The translations under genes and the position numbers were made by a program. Shown one piece after another: positions 1 to 10,700 of a stretch of DNA of 64,000 nt (position 1 is the first letter of the stretch; each line of letters starts with the position of its first letter). Origin of the DNA: Ehretia macrophylla (Eukaryota; Streptophyta; Magnoliopsida; Boraginales; Ehretiaceae); assembly GCA_037974665.1 (NCBI GenBank), contig CM075764.1, forward strand, positions 119,722,325-119,786,324. Direction: 5' to 3'. The notes beneath the pieces are model-generated. The model was not told the origin of the DNA, ran no database searches, and saw nothing but the letters and a program-made list of their open reading frames with translations.

Positions 1-1080
1 TCTTGTTTCATTTTCATTTTTCTTTTTGGTTGTTTTTTTATATACACTCTTATATTATTATATTTTTGGATTGATTACTTTTGTCAATGGAGTTAGTTTA
101 TGAATGTGAATAATGATAATAATATATTAAGAGACATGGATCCTCTCATAATATTAGGAATATTTAATACTAATAAATAATATAAATAATTCATAAAAAG
201 CCTATAATATATAAATACTGGTTGGATGTAAGATTTGTCACAAGTTGGTTTAAGAATATATGCGAGAATAACAATATGGTAAATTAAAATCCAATAATAT
301 ATTTACCGGGGTCACAATTACCCTTGTTGATATACTTGGTTGAAGAACATGAACGACAATAATTATAATGACCCAAAAAAAAGAAAAAGAAAATAACTAT
401 ATAATAAAATGAAAAATTTATATGTTATGCGCATTAGAATATGAACAACAATAATAATATAGTACAATTGAAAATTCATATGAGATACCTATTCAATGAG
501 AAAACGCAACTCTAGATGTAGTTTAATTGGTCAAGCCTTGTATATACTTTTCACAAATTTGTCAATTTGAGTTCGAAAATTTACTTGGTCTCTACTTTTA
601 AAAACAAAAAAAAAAAGAAAAGAAGAAGTAAAAATCATAAGTGCAAAAATGACCTCTAAATATCCAATTATTATATTCTCTATCGTGGCACACTCTAATT
701 GGTTGACTATCTCAATACGATATATAAATATCTCCTCCTCAAATCAATTTACAACATTTTTCAACTCCAAAAAACGTCAAGGTGACAACCTTTTTTTTTT
801 ATCATTTTCCATTTTCTCCTTTTTGTACCCTTTTTAATTCCATTAATATATGTTATTAATTATTATTAGCATAATATTTTTACATGTTGATCATTAAATT
901 ATACTAACACATTAATTTAGATAGTTTTTATTTCAAAAATTTTCAAGCCCTATTTTTTGTGTATTATATGTGATTATTTGAAAATTTATGAGGTTTTTGC
1001 GTTAGATTTAACTTCTACTTGATATATTTGGATGGTTTAATTGATTAACTGATGAATTTTATATTTTTGTTAATTGTTTT
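1..1080. other. AT-rich flank without a convincing gene
   Basis: No open frame here resembles a known protein. The DNA is strongly AT-rich with short homopolymers. A tRNA-like SINE candidate sits at about 508-618. The last part, about 840-1080, may include a 5' leader intron of the following DnaJ gene, because a pyrimidine-rich stretch ending in TTTAG lies just before 1092. Confidence 0.5.
508..618 (+). repeat. possible tRNA-derived SINE remnant
   Basis: A stretch like a pol III A box (TAGTTTAATTGGTCAAGCC) is followed about 45 bases later by a B-box-like GAGTTCGAA. The unit ends in an A-rich tail from about 599. This order is that of a tRNA-derived SINE. The boxes are degenerate and I could not name a family. 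Confidence 0.35.
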
Positions 1081-1110
1081 TGCTTATTTAGGTGGAAAAT
1101 TGGTGAGACG

Positions 1111-1118
1111 AAACCCTA
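1111..1118 (+). promoter_or_regulatory. telo-box in DnaJ leader
   Basis: AAACCCTA matches the plant telo-box, often found near the transcription start of housekeeping and translation genes. It lies about 120 bases before the DnaJ start codon. Its function here is inferred. Confidence 0.4.
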
Positions 1119-1233
1119 GATCCCAAATTTGGTTGAAAATTTGTTTTTAGGGGGTTTTAGTGGGAAAAGTTTGGAGTTTTGGAGTTGAATTTTTAGTTTT
1201 TAGGGTTTTTATAATATTGAAAATATTATAAAG

Positions 1234-2292
1234 ATGGATGGTAACAAAGATGAGGCTTTGAGGTGCATTGGTATTGCCAAAGAGCCGATTGTGTCGGGGA
1301 ATAAGCAGAGAGCGTTGAAATTCATTAACATTGCGCGTCGACTTAACCACAATTTATCTGTGGATGATCTTTTGGCTGCGTGTGAAAATCTTGATGCGTC
1401 AACCCCCGGGCCCTCAAATGAAGGAAATGTTGTTGATGGTGTGAGGAATGAGGAGGGTCGGGGGAAGATTGATAGTGGGGTGTCGAATGGGGAGAGGAAT
1501 TATACGGAAGAGAACGTGAAGTTGATTAGGGAGATCAAGAGCAAAAGGGATTACTACGCAATTCTTGGTTTGGAGAAGGGTTGTGCGGTTGAAGAGATTC
1601 GGAAGGCGTATCGGAAGTTGTCGTTGAAAGTTCATCCTGATAAGAATAAGGCGCCTGGTTCAGAAGAGGCGTTCAAGAAAGTTAGCAAGGCATTTAAGTG
1701 TTTGAGTGATGAGGGCTCGAGGAGACAGTATGATGAGACGGGGTTGGTTGAGGAATTTGAGCATAACCAGCAGTATAGTGGTGTTAGAAGGCGGAGGAGA
1801 AGAACAGGGAATGACTTTTTTGATGAAGAGTTTGATCCGGATGAGATCTTCAGGGCATTCTTTGGTCAGGCTGACATGTTTAGGACAGCTCATGTTTACA
1901 GGACTAGAACCGCAGGTGCTCATCACAGAGAAGATGTAGGTGGCACTGGACCTAATTTGATATTACTACTTCAGCTTTTGCCATTTTTGCTTATCATCTT
2001 GCTTGCATACCTTCCATTTTCGGAGCCTGAGTATTCTTTGCAGAAGAACCACTCTTATCAGTTCAGGAAGATGACAGAGAAGCATGGCGTGGAGTTTTTT
2101 GTGAAATCACCTGAATTTGATCAGAAATATCCCCTTGGTACTCCTGCCCGAAGTAACATAGAGAATAGTGTGATCAGGGATTATAAGAGTTTGCTTGGTC
2201 GCTACTGTCACATAGAACTCCAGAGGCGTCAATGGAGCAGAAACTTACCAACTCCTCACTGTGACAAGCTACAAGCTTTTGGAGTAGCATAA
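1234..2292 (+). CDS. DnaJ (Hsp40) protein, DNAJB12/B14 type with DUF1977, ER membrane
   Basis: Single-exon gene for a 352-residue J-protein. Residues 1-54 form the N-terminal helical region usual in this family (repeats like ALRCIGIA and ALKFINIARRL). The J domain is about residues 106-170 with the catalytic HPD at 134-136, which stimulates Hsp70 ATPase. An Asp/Phe/Arg-rich linker follows, with a run of six Arg at 185-190. One membrane segment lies at about 241-262, then a DUF1977-type tail. Relatives (DNAJB12/14; Arabidopsis At3g57340 and At5g05750 from memory) are tail-anchored-like ER proteins whose J domain faces the cytosol and which act in protein quality control. The chosen ATG is the first in frame and fits the family N-terminus. 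A GTAAGT donor-like site at about 2296, just after the stop, hints at a 3' UTR intron. No break was seen. Confidence 0.93.
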   Translation: MDGNKDEALRCIGIAKEPIVSGNKQRALKFINIARRLNHNLSVDDLLAACENLDASTPGPSNEGNVVDGVRNEEGRGKIDSGVSNGERNYTEENVKLIREIKSKRDYYAILGLEKGCAVEEIRKAYRKLSLKVHPDKNKAPGSEEAFKKVSKAFKCLSDEGSRRQYDETGLVEEFEHNQQYSGVRRRRRRTGNDFFDEEFDPDEIFRAFFGQADMFRTAHVYRTRTAGAHHREDVGGTGPNLILLLQLLPFLLIILLAYLPFSEPEYSLQKNHSYQFRKMTEKHGVEFFVKSPEFDQKYPLGTPARSNIENSVIRDYKSLLGRYCHIELQRRQWSRNLPTPHCDKLQAFGVA

Positions 2293-4956
2293 AGATGTAA
2301 GTTCCTACTCATTTGGCAATATATCCTTTCCCTCTTTGTTTGTCATGGTTCTTTGCCTATGTTGTGTACTCACGTTAAGTGTCATGGTTGTCTATACTTG
2401 GATTTCAATTATGATTTATTCACTCGGATTCCTGAGGCTTTTTCATTGACTTGTGGTGGTCTAAATTAAAGATTTTGGCACAATATGGACTATGTAACAC
2501 AGCAAAAGAAAAGTGAAAAGAAAAGTGAAAAGAAAAGAAATAAGATGAATGTTCCTGTCATCATATTGATTACATCTCAAAAATAGTGCTCAGACTCTAT
2601 TTTTTCTTCTTTTGTTCCCCCGAATTTATAGGATTGCTGTTTCTGTCTATGGTGTCCTTTTAGGTGCAACTTTTTTATCATCTTTATTTTGGATGCCACC
2701 GATTTGGAAGGGGAGGAAGAAAGAGAAAAGAAAAGAAAAGAGAAAAGAGGTAGCAAACGATGAAGTAGTTGCCCTGAGGATTACTTGGTGTTGTCATGTG
2801 ATACAATTTTTTTGTTTTTTAATTTTAAATACGCATTTATGTACTGGTCCGGGTGACCATTGAGAGCTTCTTCCCTTGGAATTGAGGTAATTTCATTTTC
2901 ATGAGTTGGTTCGTATCCTGTAGGTTCATACTGCCTTCTCAAAAGTTTGATTCCCTACTCTCTATAATTTGTACTCAGTACTTATCTTTCTCGGAAGTTG
3001 TATCTCTAGTTCCATTATCGCCCGCACATAACTACTATAACCTAACCCACCATCTCTTTTCTCAGAAGAACAATAGTGAGCATTGATAGAGCTATTTTGC
3101 ATCACAGCATAAAACAATTAAGTACAAGAAATACTGTACTTTTAGTTTTCATTCTAAGCAGGATTACTGAATAAATGTTCAGACTGTGATGTATCATGCT
3201 CCTGATAGAGGTGAATATTTCTATAGTATTCTTTGTTGGCCTGATGTTGTGAGAATGTAGCATTAAACAAAGATGATCTGGCAGGTGTATGGTTGTATCT
3301 ACTCAATTTCTCACTTGTGCTTTGAGTTCTTCAACAATATTTGTGCGGTAGCTTCCTATCCACTACTAAAGGTGTTATGTTGCAGCCCTTACATAACAAT
3401 TGGTTAAGAAGAAAAGAGAAAGAGAGCACCTTGGGCGTGTTAAGAGATAACATTCTCATGTTTTGTGACTTTGTCTTTGATAACTAAATTCTGAAAACGG
3501 GAGGCCAAAGGAAGGGGAGAAAAAAGAAAAGAATGACTAAATCGGGAGTCTTGGTCCAGATGATATTAGCCAGTAAGATATACCGTAATGTATACTTTTT
3601 CTCCCTTCCCAAATTGCGAGAGGGTTGTCAAGAATTAACAAACTGTAGCTTGCCGTAATTAAAATAGTACCATCATCTTAAAGATAACAATTGTTTGTGG
3701 GATGAGCTAAGGTTTATTTTGGAGATTCATGCTGGGGATGTAGCACATATCAGTTTGTGTAAGATGAAAACTACAGCTAAGATTTGGTGTAAACAGACAA
3801 TATTAACTGCAGCTAAAGCCAAAACTTACATAAAAGGTCAGGTAAAAGGCCTTTCTTTGATTTTCAGAATACATAAATGGTGGTCAACTATTAGTAGATG
3901 CCCAAGCCTTTCCCCTCTTTGGGAAAATTAAGAAGATGAGAAAAGACTAATATTTTTCTTTCACGTGGATGCCCTACTTTTGTATTGCAAGATTTTCCAT
4001 GTTATATGCCACGATAAGGAAGACTCAGTCATGTGATCTGTCCTAGTTGATTCGTGGCAACCTGAAATATGTTGAAATTTTTTCCACAATTGGCAATACG
4101 AATGCCATACTTTTGCTTTCATGTTCATTTACCTCTCATGTCCCTTCTTCAACAATTCTTTTCAAGTCTATTGTGATTTCGGATTCTTAATAGTCATTTT
4201 ATCATGGCTCATTAGCTTGTTGAGATGTTGATTTATCCCTGGAACAAGAAGAAAAAGGAAAATTGTGTGGGATCTTGGTGAAATTCTCATATGATGTAAC
4301 CAACCTATTCTTTTAGCCGAAAGTTTGATATATTATACGTTTCCAAGTCTTTGCTTATCGTAGTTTCATTTAAAATTAACTACTCAGCAGAACCAAGATG
4401 TTCCAGAGTCATTGTTAAACATTTATCAACACACAATTTTCATTGTCAACTCGCTGTCTCTCTTTACTGATGTAAATATTTCTCTTTCATTATTTTGGAG
4501 CTCTCAGATGGCAAACTGCAGTGCAGTGATATGTAGACTAACGAAAATGGCTGGTGGATGTGTCTGGTGCTGTGATACAGTTCAGCTAACGCGACCATGT
4601 CCGGGCATCATGGCGATTCGTGGGATTTTTGCTGCATGTATATTTCCAAGTTCCCTGAACCAGTCGAGTTTGCCAGCAGACCGCATTCTTTACGTGTCTT
4701 TTGCTGCATGTATATTGCCAGGTTTCCAGTTCTCCACATACTCTAGTATTGAGTACCTAGCAAGCTAGATAAAACAACATTTATACGATAAAATTGAAGA
4801 ATCAAATTTGTAATAACACGAGTGTGGAAATTTTTGCCCAGGAGTGGCTTCAGAATGCTTGGGGCGTGTACCTTTAGCGGTAGTGAGGGAAATGCCCGAC
4901 AGATTTTGAACCGGTCTGCATTTGCAGGTGGTATATTGCATTCACGTTTTGACGAA

Positions 4957-5105
4957 CGTGTCGAACGTTACTATGTTATGAGGAAGATTCAATGGTAGTG
5001 AACTATTTAGATTATTTCATCATATAACTGTATCATTAGTTCACTATTATTGAATTTCTTTCGTAACGTTATGACATTATGAAGTTATACTGAGTGATAT
5101 TTTGC
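4957..5105. mobile_element. foldback MITE, GTTATGA family, copy 1
   Basis: Inverted arms: the left arm carries TATGTTATGAGGAAG then GATTCAATGGTAGTGAACTA. The right arm, read on the other strand, carries CATAACGTTACGAAAGAAATT and then TTCAATAATAGTGAACTA. The copies at 22.3, 23.5, 24.2, 28.7, 32.6 and 48.7 kb share the same sequence words. No coding capacity, so it would depend on a transposase elsewhere. Confidence 0.6.
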
Positions 5106-5440
5106 ATTTCGCCATTTCACTCCTTTAAGAGGGGTTTGAACTATTTGATGTGGTTTGGATATATTAAGAGGCAGTTGATGGAGGTATTTGTTAAAAGGTG
5201 TGAAGTTCAGGAGGTAATACATCATAAGAGCAACGAAGAAAGACTTTAAATGAACTGAATGGGGACACTAAGACAAGATTTCACGAGCATGAAACTTATA
5301 GGGGAGTCATTTGTCTATCAGCAAAAATGAGTGACGTCGTGAGATTCATATAATTTATCTCACTTAATAAGATAAGACTTAATTTAATTTGGTTTGATAT
5401 ATTAAAAACTTATCATAATGAGTTTGACAGTTCATGATTG

Positions 5441-5504
5441 CAGTTGACTACCGAATGATTAGGCAGAAGGGTCTTTCAGTCGACTACCGAATCATTAGGC
5501 AGAA
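5441..5504 (+). repeat. 28-bp direct repeat, two copies
   Basis: CAGTTGACTACCGAATGATT followed by AGGCAGAA (5441-5468) recurs at 5477-5504 with two substitutions. The spacing is 36 bases. No gene is nearby. It may be a footprint of replication slippage. Confidence 0.8.
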
Positions 5505-6987
5505 CTGGTAGGAGTTTTTATATTTAAGTAAACTTCCAAGACTATATAAATATCCTCTAAAATTACAAAAATATCATAACCTAATCATTCAACAAATCGA
5601 GCTGAAAAAAGGATAGTAGGCACACACTGAGCTGGTAGACATATACTCGTGGATATCATTTGGTACAGGAAAACACTTCAATACATCATTCAACTAGGTT
5701 CAACTCTTTATATGGTGTGGATCTCACTCCGTTACTGACAGTCAGCTTGATGGTCGTGTGAAATACGGAAGAATTTTTCCTATAGTAAAATAAAGCACTT
5801 GCACTCGAACATGTTCGATATTTACATAAGTTTCACATGTATGTAGAATTCATCGCTCTCTTAATCAAATATCAAAACGTTTGGATGTAAAACTTTTTCC
5901 TTATGGTTAAATCTTTTATTTTGTTGCAGATCCAAATTGAGATCTTCACAAAAGGAGTTAGCACTTCTCACATGCCAAGGCAGTAATCTTTCGCTATTCA
6001 AATCTGTCAGAAGAAGTGTAAAGAATTTGCAAAATTTTCCACTTGTCAGATTATGATCAATAGAGTACTCCACAATTCTTTGACTACATCCTTCATAGCA
6101 TATGACAAATTTTTTAAACAATTTTTTTAATTTAAACATCAATTATAGAATTTATATGGCCCAAAAAAAGGAGATCAATAAGAGAATAATATAAAGAAAA
6201 CACACACACACGCACATATGTATATATATTATAGTGTGAAGAGAAGTCTCACCGACTCCCGAAGCCACTATCCAAGATGTACATGTTGACTTCAAACTTC
6301 GGAGGGTAGTAGGTAGGGAATTTAATTTGTTTATACTGTTATAACATTTTAAAAAAAATTTAATAATAATTAATTGATAATATATTTATAATAAAATGAT
6401 TTAGATAATTTATTGTATTGTTGTTATACACGAAAATTGATAATATTTTTATAAGAGCCTATTTACAATTCAAATTAACTCGTTTTATAATGACACATCA
6501 AGGGCCGAGCCATGTTTTAGCAATCTTCACTCGCCTCAATTTTTTATTAAATATATGTGTGTTTTTAAAATATTTTTAAATTAAAAAATTAGTTTAATTC
6601 TCATTAAAAAAAGTTATTTATATATAAATATTAAATTTTGTATTTCTAGACAAAATTTTGAATCCGCTTTTGATTATGATATGCCTCACCTTCCTTTCAA
6701 ATTTAATATTACAATAAAAAGCTAAATATATAGCAATACAAGGAGAAATTAATTCTAACGAGCATAAATATATCTGCAAATGACAATAATACCCCAAAAA
6801 TATCCAACCCAAATGGCCAATTGCAATCACTAAGAAGGGTACTTTCGTAACACAATTTATATCCTCCAAATCCATACATGTATTCTCTACACCTCTAGAC
6901 AATACTATAGGCAATATTTACGTATACAACTTCACCAAAACTAAAGTAAGCAAAAATATAAAAATAAGAAAGCAATACATAACAAGT

Positions 6988-7158
6988 TTAGTTGTTCCCG
7001 TTATTAATAAAATTTCGGACAAGATTGGATCCACATACATTCTTGAATTTCTCCCTAGAAGGATCATTGTCAATGTAACGACTGCGGCCTCCACTGTATT
7101 CACACACAAAAAAAAAGAGTAGGAATAAAATGAGCACAAGAAACAGTGCAACACCAAC
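6988..7158 (-). pseudogene. tandem duplicate of the 3' end of the small membrane-protein gene
   Basis: On the minus strand, starting at 7158, the frame reads VGVALFLVLILFLLFFF, almost the same as VGVALFLVLVLFLLYNR in the neighbouring gene (coding from 7560). It then runs open to a stop at 6988-6990. DNA identity is high over about 40 bases, and a later GTGGATCC block also matches, so the unit reaches past the stop of the parent copy. An AG sits exactly before the duplicated part (7160-7159), after a T-rich stretch. It could therefore be a dead duplicate or an alternative last exon; transcripts would decide. Confidence 0.55.
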
Positions 7159-7200
7159 CTACAATATATGCGCAGGGTTCAAGAAAGAGTCGGATCCACG

Positions 7201-7560
7201 TTAATCTCCGGAATCATCATCACCTCCAAAGATGGATACACGGTTGTAAAGGAGGAACAAAACGAGCACAAGAAACAATGCAACACCAACAGGCGATCCA
7301 CTAACCCTATGAATAGTGTTAGGCTCGCCAGTTGAGAAAATGCTGGACACAAACGATCCACTATCTGATGAAAGAAATTGGATCACAAGCAGAAGAACTA
7401 TAGGAAGAAGAAGCAATCCAATGGGGCTTAGCAGCTCAGCTATGAACTCAGTTATGGCTTCACCATTGTCACCTAGTAGTGTGGGAAGTATTAGCACCAC
7501 CACCACCACCACTATCAAGAGGACACCATGGGGTGGACCACGGCGTTGATCTTCGATCAT
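7201..7560 (-). CDS. small integral membrane protein, function unknown
   Basis: Intronless frame of 119 residues. The chosen start begins MIEDQRRGPPHG; an upstream in-frame ATG at 7761 would add 67 residues that look like translated leader. Three strongly hydrophobic segments are visible: about residues 13-28 (LLIVVVVVVLILP), 45-66 (SPIGLLLLPIVLLLVIQFL) and 89-106 (VGVALFLVLVLFLLYN). It ends in an acidic Asp/Gly tail. Three membrane helices with a short basic N-terminus and acidic C-terminus are likely. I recognise no named domain. The length, composition and preserved frame suggest a real plant gene. Its last helix is duplicated just downstream (6988-7158). Confidence 0.7.
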   Translation of the reverse strand: MIEDQRRGPPHGVLLIVVVVVVLILPTLLGDNGEAITEFIAELLSPIGLLLLPIVLLLVIQFLSSDSGSFVSSIFSTGEPNTIHRVSGSPVGVALFLVLVLFLLYNRVSIFGGDDDSGD

Positions 7561-7761
7561 GGTTCTTGGTTGGTTTTGTGTGTGAAAAATTAGAGAAGAG
7601 CGATAAAGAAAAAATGTGTTCTGTGTGTGTGTTTTGATGATATTGTTGAGGTTTTTGTTTTTCACTATTGTTTGCTGTTGGTCTTGCTTTTGGTAGAAAT
7701 AAATGAGTAGATGTAGCTTAGGTTTAATAAGTAGGGACTTTGGGACTGTATAAAAGTACAT

Positions 7762-10700
7762 CTGAATTAAAAGATTTATTAGTTGGCAATCGAAATTTAT
7801 TATGTTGAGGTCAAATAAATTTTTTTTTTATAATATTATAATATTAAAAATAAAATTTAACAACATAAATGGTTTAAATTATTTTTTTATAACTATATCA
7901 ATAACATATAATGTTAATTCTATTCCATTGGGATGCGGCTTAGTTTGAAAATACTATTGTCCCAAGAAGTACGAAAGTTCTTGGAAAATTGTATCGTTGA
8001 ATCTTAAAACAGCTGATGCTTACTGGGATTTTTATTTAGTTGAAAGGGTAAAAAATTCTTAAATTTTACTAAAATAATATGTTCATTGTGTGATATGGTA
8101 ATAATATAATAACATTTTTTAAGTTATAAAAATCATATTCATTGCATTTAAGGCCGAATTTTGAATGTTTTATAGAGGGGAGTTTTTTAATTTCAAAATT
8201 AGTGGAGGATTAAAGTGATTTTCAAGACCAAAATTAGTAAAATTGTAGACACTAAGTAATTGGGGTCTAAAAATACTAAAATATTTCAAAGTATTTCGTT
8301 AGAGGTTGTAATTCCTATTGCCAATAACTTGTATCCACCCTTCACTGCACTCTTGTTGTGTCGGGTAACAATTGGATTATTTCGTCACATTCTTATACAC
8401 TATAATAATTATTAAACTACTATGATAATACATGATCTAGTATGTAATTTTGATAAAATAAAAGAGATATTTTCTTTTATACTGCTTAATTAAATCGAAC
8501 ATCACCAAAAAAAGTTTTTTTTTTATTTTTATTTTACCCCCCACCCCCACATACTCTCACTATTCTCATAAGATTTAAACTTTAATATCCTAACTGTTAG
8601 AAATAATAACTTACCAATAGAACTCATAAATCTCGATTCAAGATATTTATATAGCTTAGATATTAGTGGGTATAATCCATCTACCATTTTCTAGAATGCT
8701 AATAGTATCATGAAAGATTTGATATTTTTCCCTAAAATTGAAAAACAATCAAAATTGTTCAAGATTTAATGATGATGATCAATTTTCTTTCACTTTCAAT
8801 GATGGAGGATGCTTGTCTAATGGTCGGTCGGTCCTCTCATTTTCCATTGGTTAGCAAATCACCTTCCCCGCTCCTTTCCTTTCAATTTCCATAATCATGA
8901 AGGACACCTTTTCCACAACAACATCTAGTGTCATCATCTACCAACACCTATAATCGAATTTGGATTTTCTTATAATTATGTGTAAAGTTTGCTACACGAA
9001 GATCTAAACTCGTTATAAGAGGTTTGAATGTCAGAGAGATTTTATATTCAAAAGTTTGATGAATTGATCAAATAGTAATTTGTTGTGATTAAAATTTTAA
9101 ATTTAAACTATAATTTCGACCTTAATTATATCGAAAAAAAAAATGTAATAAGACTTTCTCAAGATCACACTTTTTGTCACCCACGCTACCCACGCATCAT
9201 GAAATGAGTACATTAATCTTTGTAACTACTTGTTTGAAAGGAAAAAAAAATAATATGGTATTTATTACATAAAATGTAAAAAGAGTAGACGATATCAAAT
9301 AGGATAGCGATATATTGCATTACTCTTAGTATTAACATATTTGTTGTCATAGTAGAGAATTATGCAAATTTTTCCTAAATTTAAGCATCATTAATTTCTT
9401 TAGATCTTTTTTTTTTGGGTAATTTTCTTCAATTTAATGAAGGGTGTGAATTCATATTGCTTTAGTGAACGAAACCAAAGAAGGGTGTTTTTGACTTTTA
9501 GGTTTCAGTGGCATATGAGAACATATAAGCAAGAAGGAACAAAGGGAACAAGGTGCTAAGATCTCGATGCAGTGGGGGCTAGATGCCTTTGATTTGATAA
9601 CTCTTGTTACTACTTTTTTTTTTTTTGGTAATACTCTTGTTACTACTTTAATAATCACGAGATTAAAGTGCCTTGACTGATTGAAATCTAAATGATAATA
9701 CACAAGTTTACGAGTACTACAGTAAGTTTTAGATGACGTGAGAATTTAATTGGTGTAACTTAATTATCAAATTATTCGGCGTAATTAAACTCTCAATACA
9801 GTAATGTGTCCTCACACATGTATCAAATCAATCAATTATAGTTTAAGAAAACTACAATAAGTTGTTAAAAAACTAAGGGTGAAGTGCACCACACCCCCTC
9901 ATACTTTAGCGAAAGTGCACAATACTCCCTAAAGTTCAAAAAACCTCTGAACTAGTTAGTATGTTTTTTAAAAGTGGACAACACCCCCCTACAGTTATAA
10001 AATTCGTCATATTTAACGGATTTTGTAAAAAAGACGTAAATACCCTCTTTTTTTTTCATTTCTCTCTTTTGTTTTGTTTAGGCCAAAAAAAAAAGAAGGT
10101 AATTTGGTCAATTTATATAATTATTTAATAAATAAATTCGTTAAAAATTAAAAAAAATCTCACTTAATGAGTGTGAAGTACACTCTCTGTTAAATTTAAC
10201 GAATTTTTTAACGGAAGGGGGTGGTTGTGCACTTTTGAAAAACTATAAGGACTAACTCAGGGGGTTTTTAAACTATAGGGGGGGGTTGTGCACTTTCGCT
10301 AAGGTAGAAAGGGATCTGATACACTTTACCCAAAAACTAATGTATTAGCATGGGAAATAATTGGATCAGTCCCGACCTATCGATATTTGAGATACTGATA
10401 ATCAATCCAAACTGACTAGAGAATTTCTCGTATTAGCAAAGATAGGTGAACCATTAAACTGTTCTTAATCTTGGTGGTCCTACTATGCAATTTTTTATTT
10501 TCTTAATCAATACTCTGCAAAATTAAGCCAGTCTACATCTGGCACCTTTATCTAAAACTTACGTGTTAATTATCAGTTCACAGAGCATTCTTGGTACAAT
10601 GTATTTACTTTTTTTCTATTGGACAAAGGAGATATGCTTTTTCTTTTTCTTATATGATGGGAATTCCTTTTGAAAAAGTTTTTAAGTGTGTATTAAGGAT

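Larger units (their letters stand above)
2293..7000. other. 3' flank of DnaJ gene and intergenic repeats
   Basis: Contains the DnaJ 3' UTR, A/G-rich simple repeats near 2505-2540 and 2705-2750, a foldback MITE at 4957-5105, and a 28-bp direct repeat near 5441-5504. Open frames here (for example 4412-4768 + and 5861-6142 -) match no family I know and look like chance or relic sequence. Confidence 0.5.

Noticed and set aside
4412-4768. 118-codon plus frame with several Cys
   Set aside because: No family resemblance, repeated GCTGCATGTATATT words and a composition like the surrounding spacer. Likely chance.
5861-6142. 93-codon minus frame ending in a basic stretch
   Set aside because: Looks mildly protein-like (LLLTDLNSERLLPWHVRSAN), but no domain, no splice partners and no promoter were seen.
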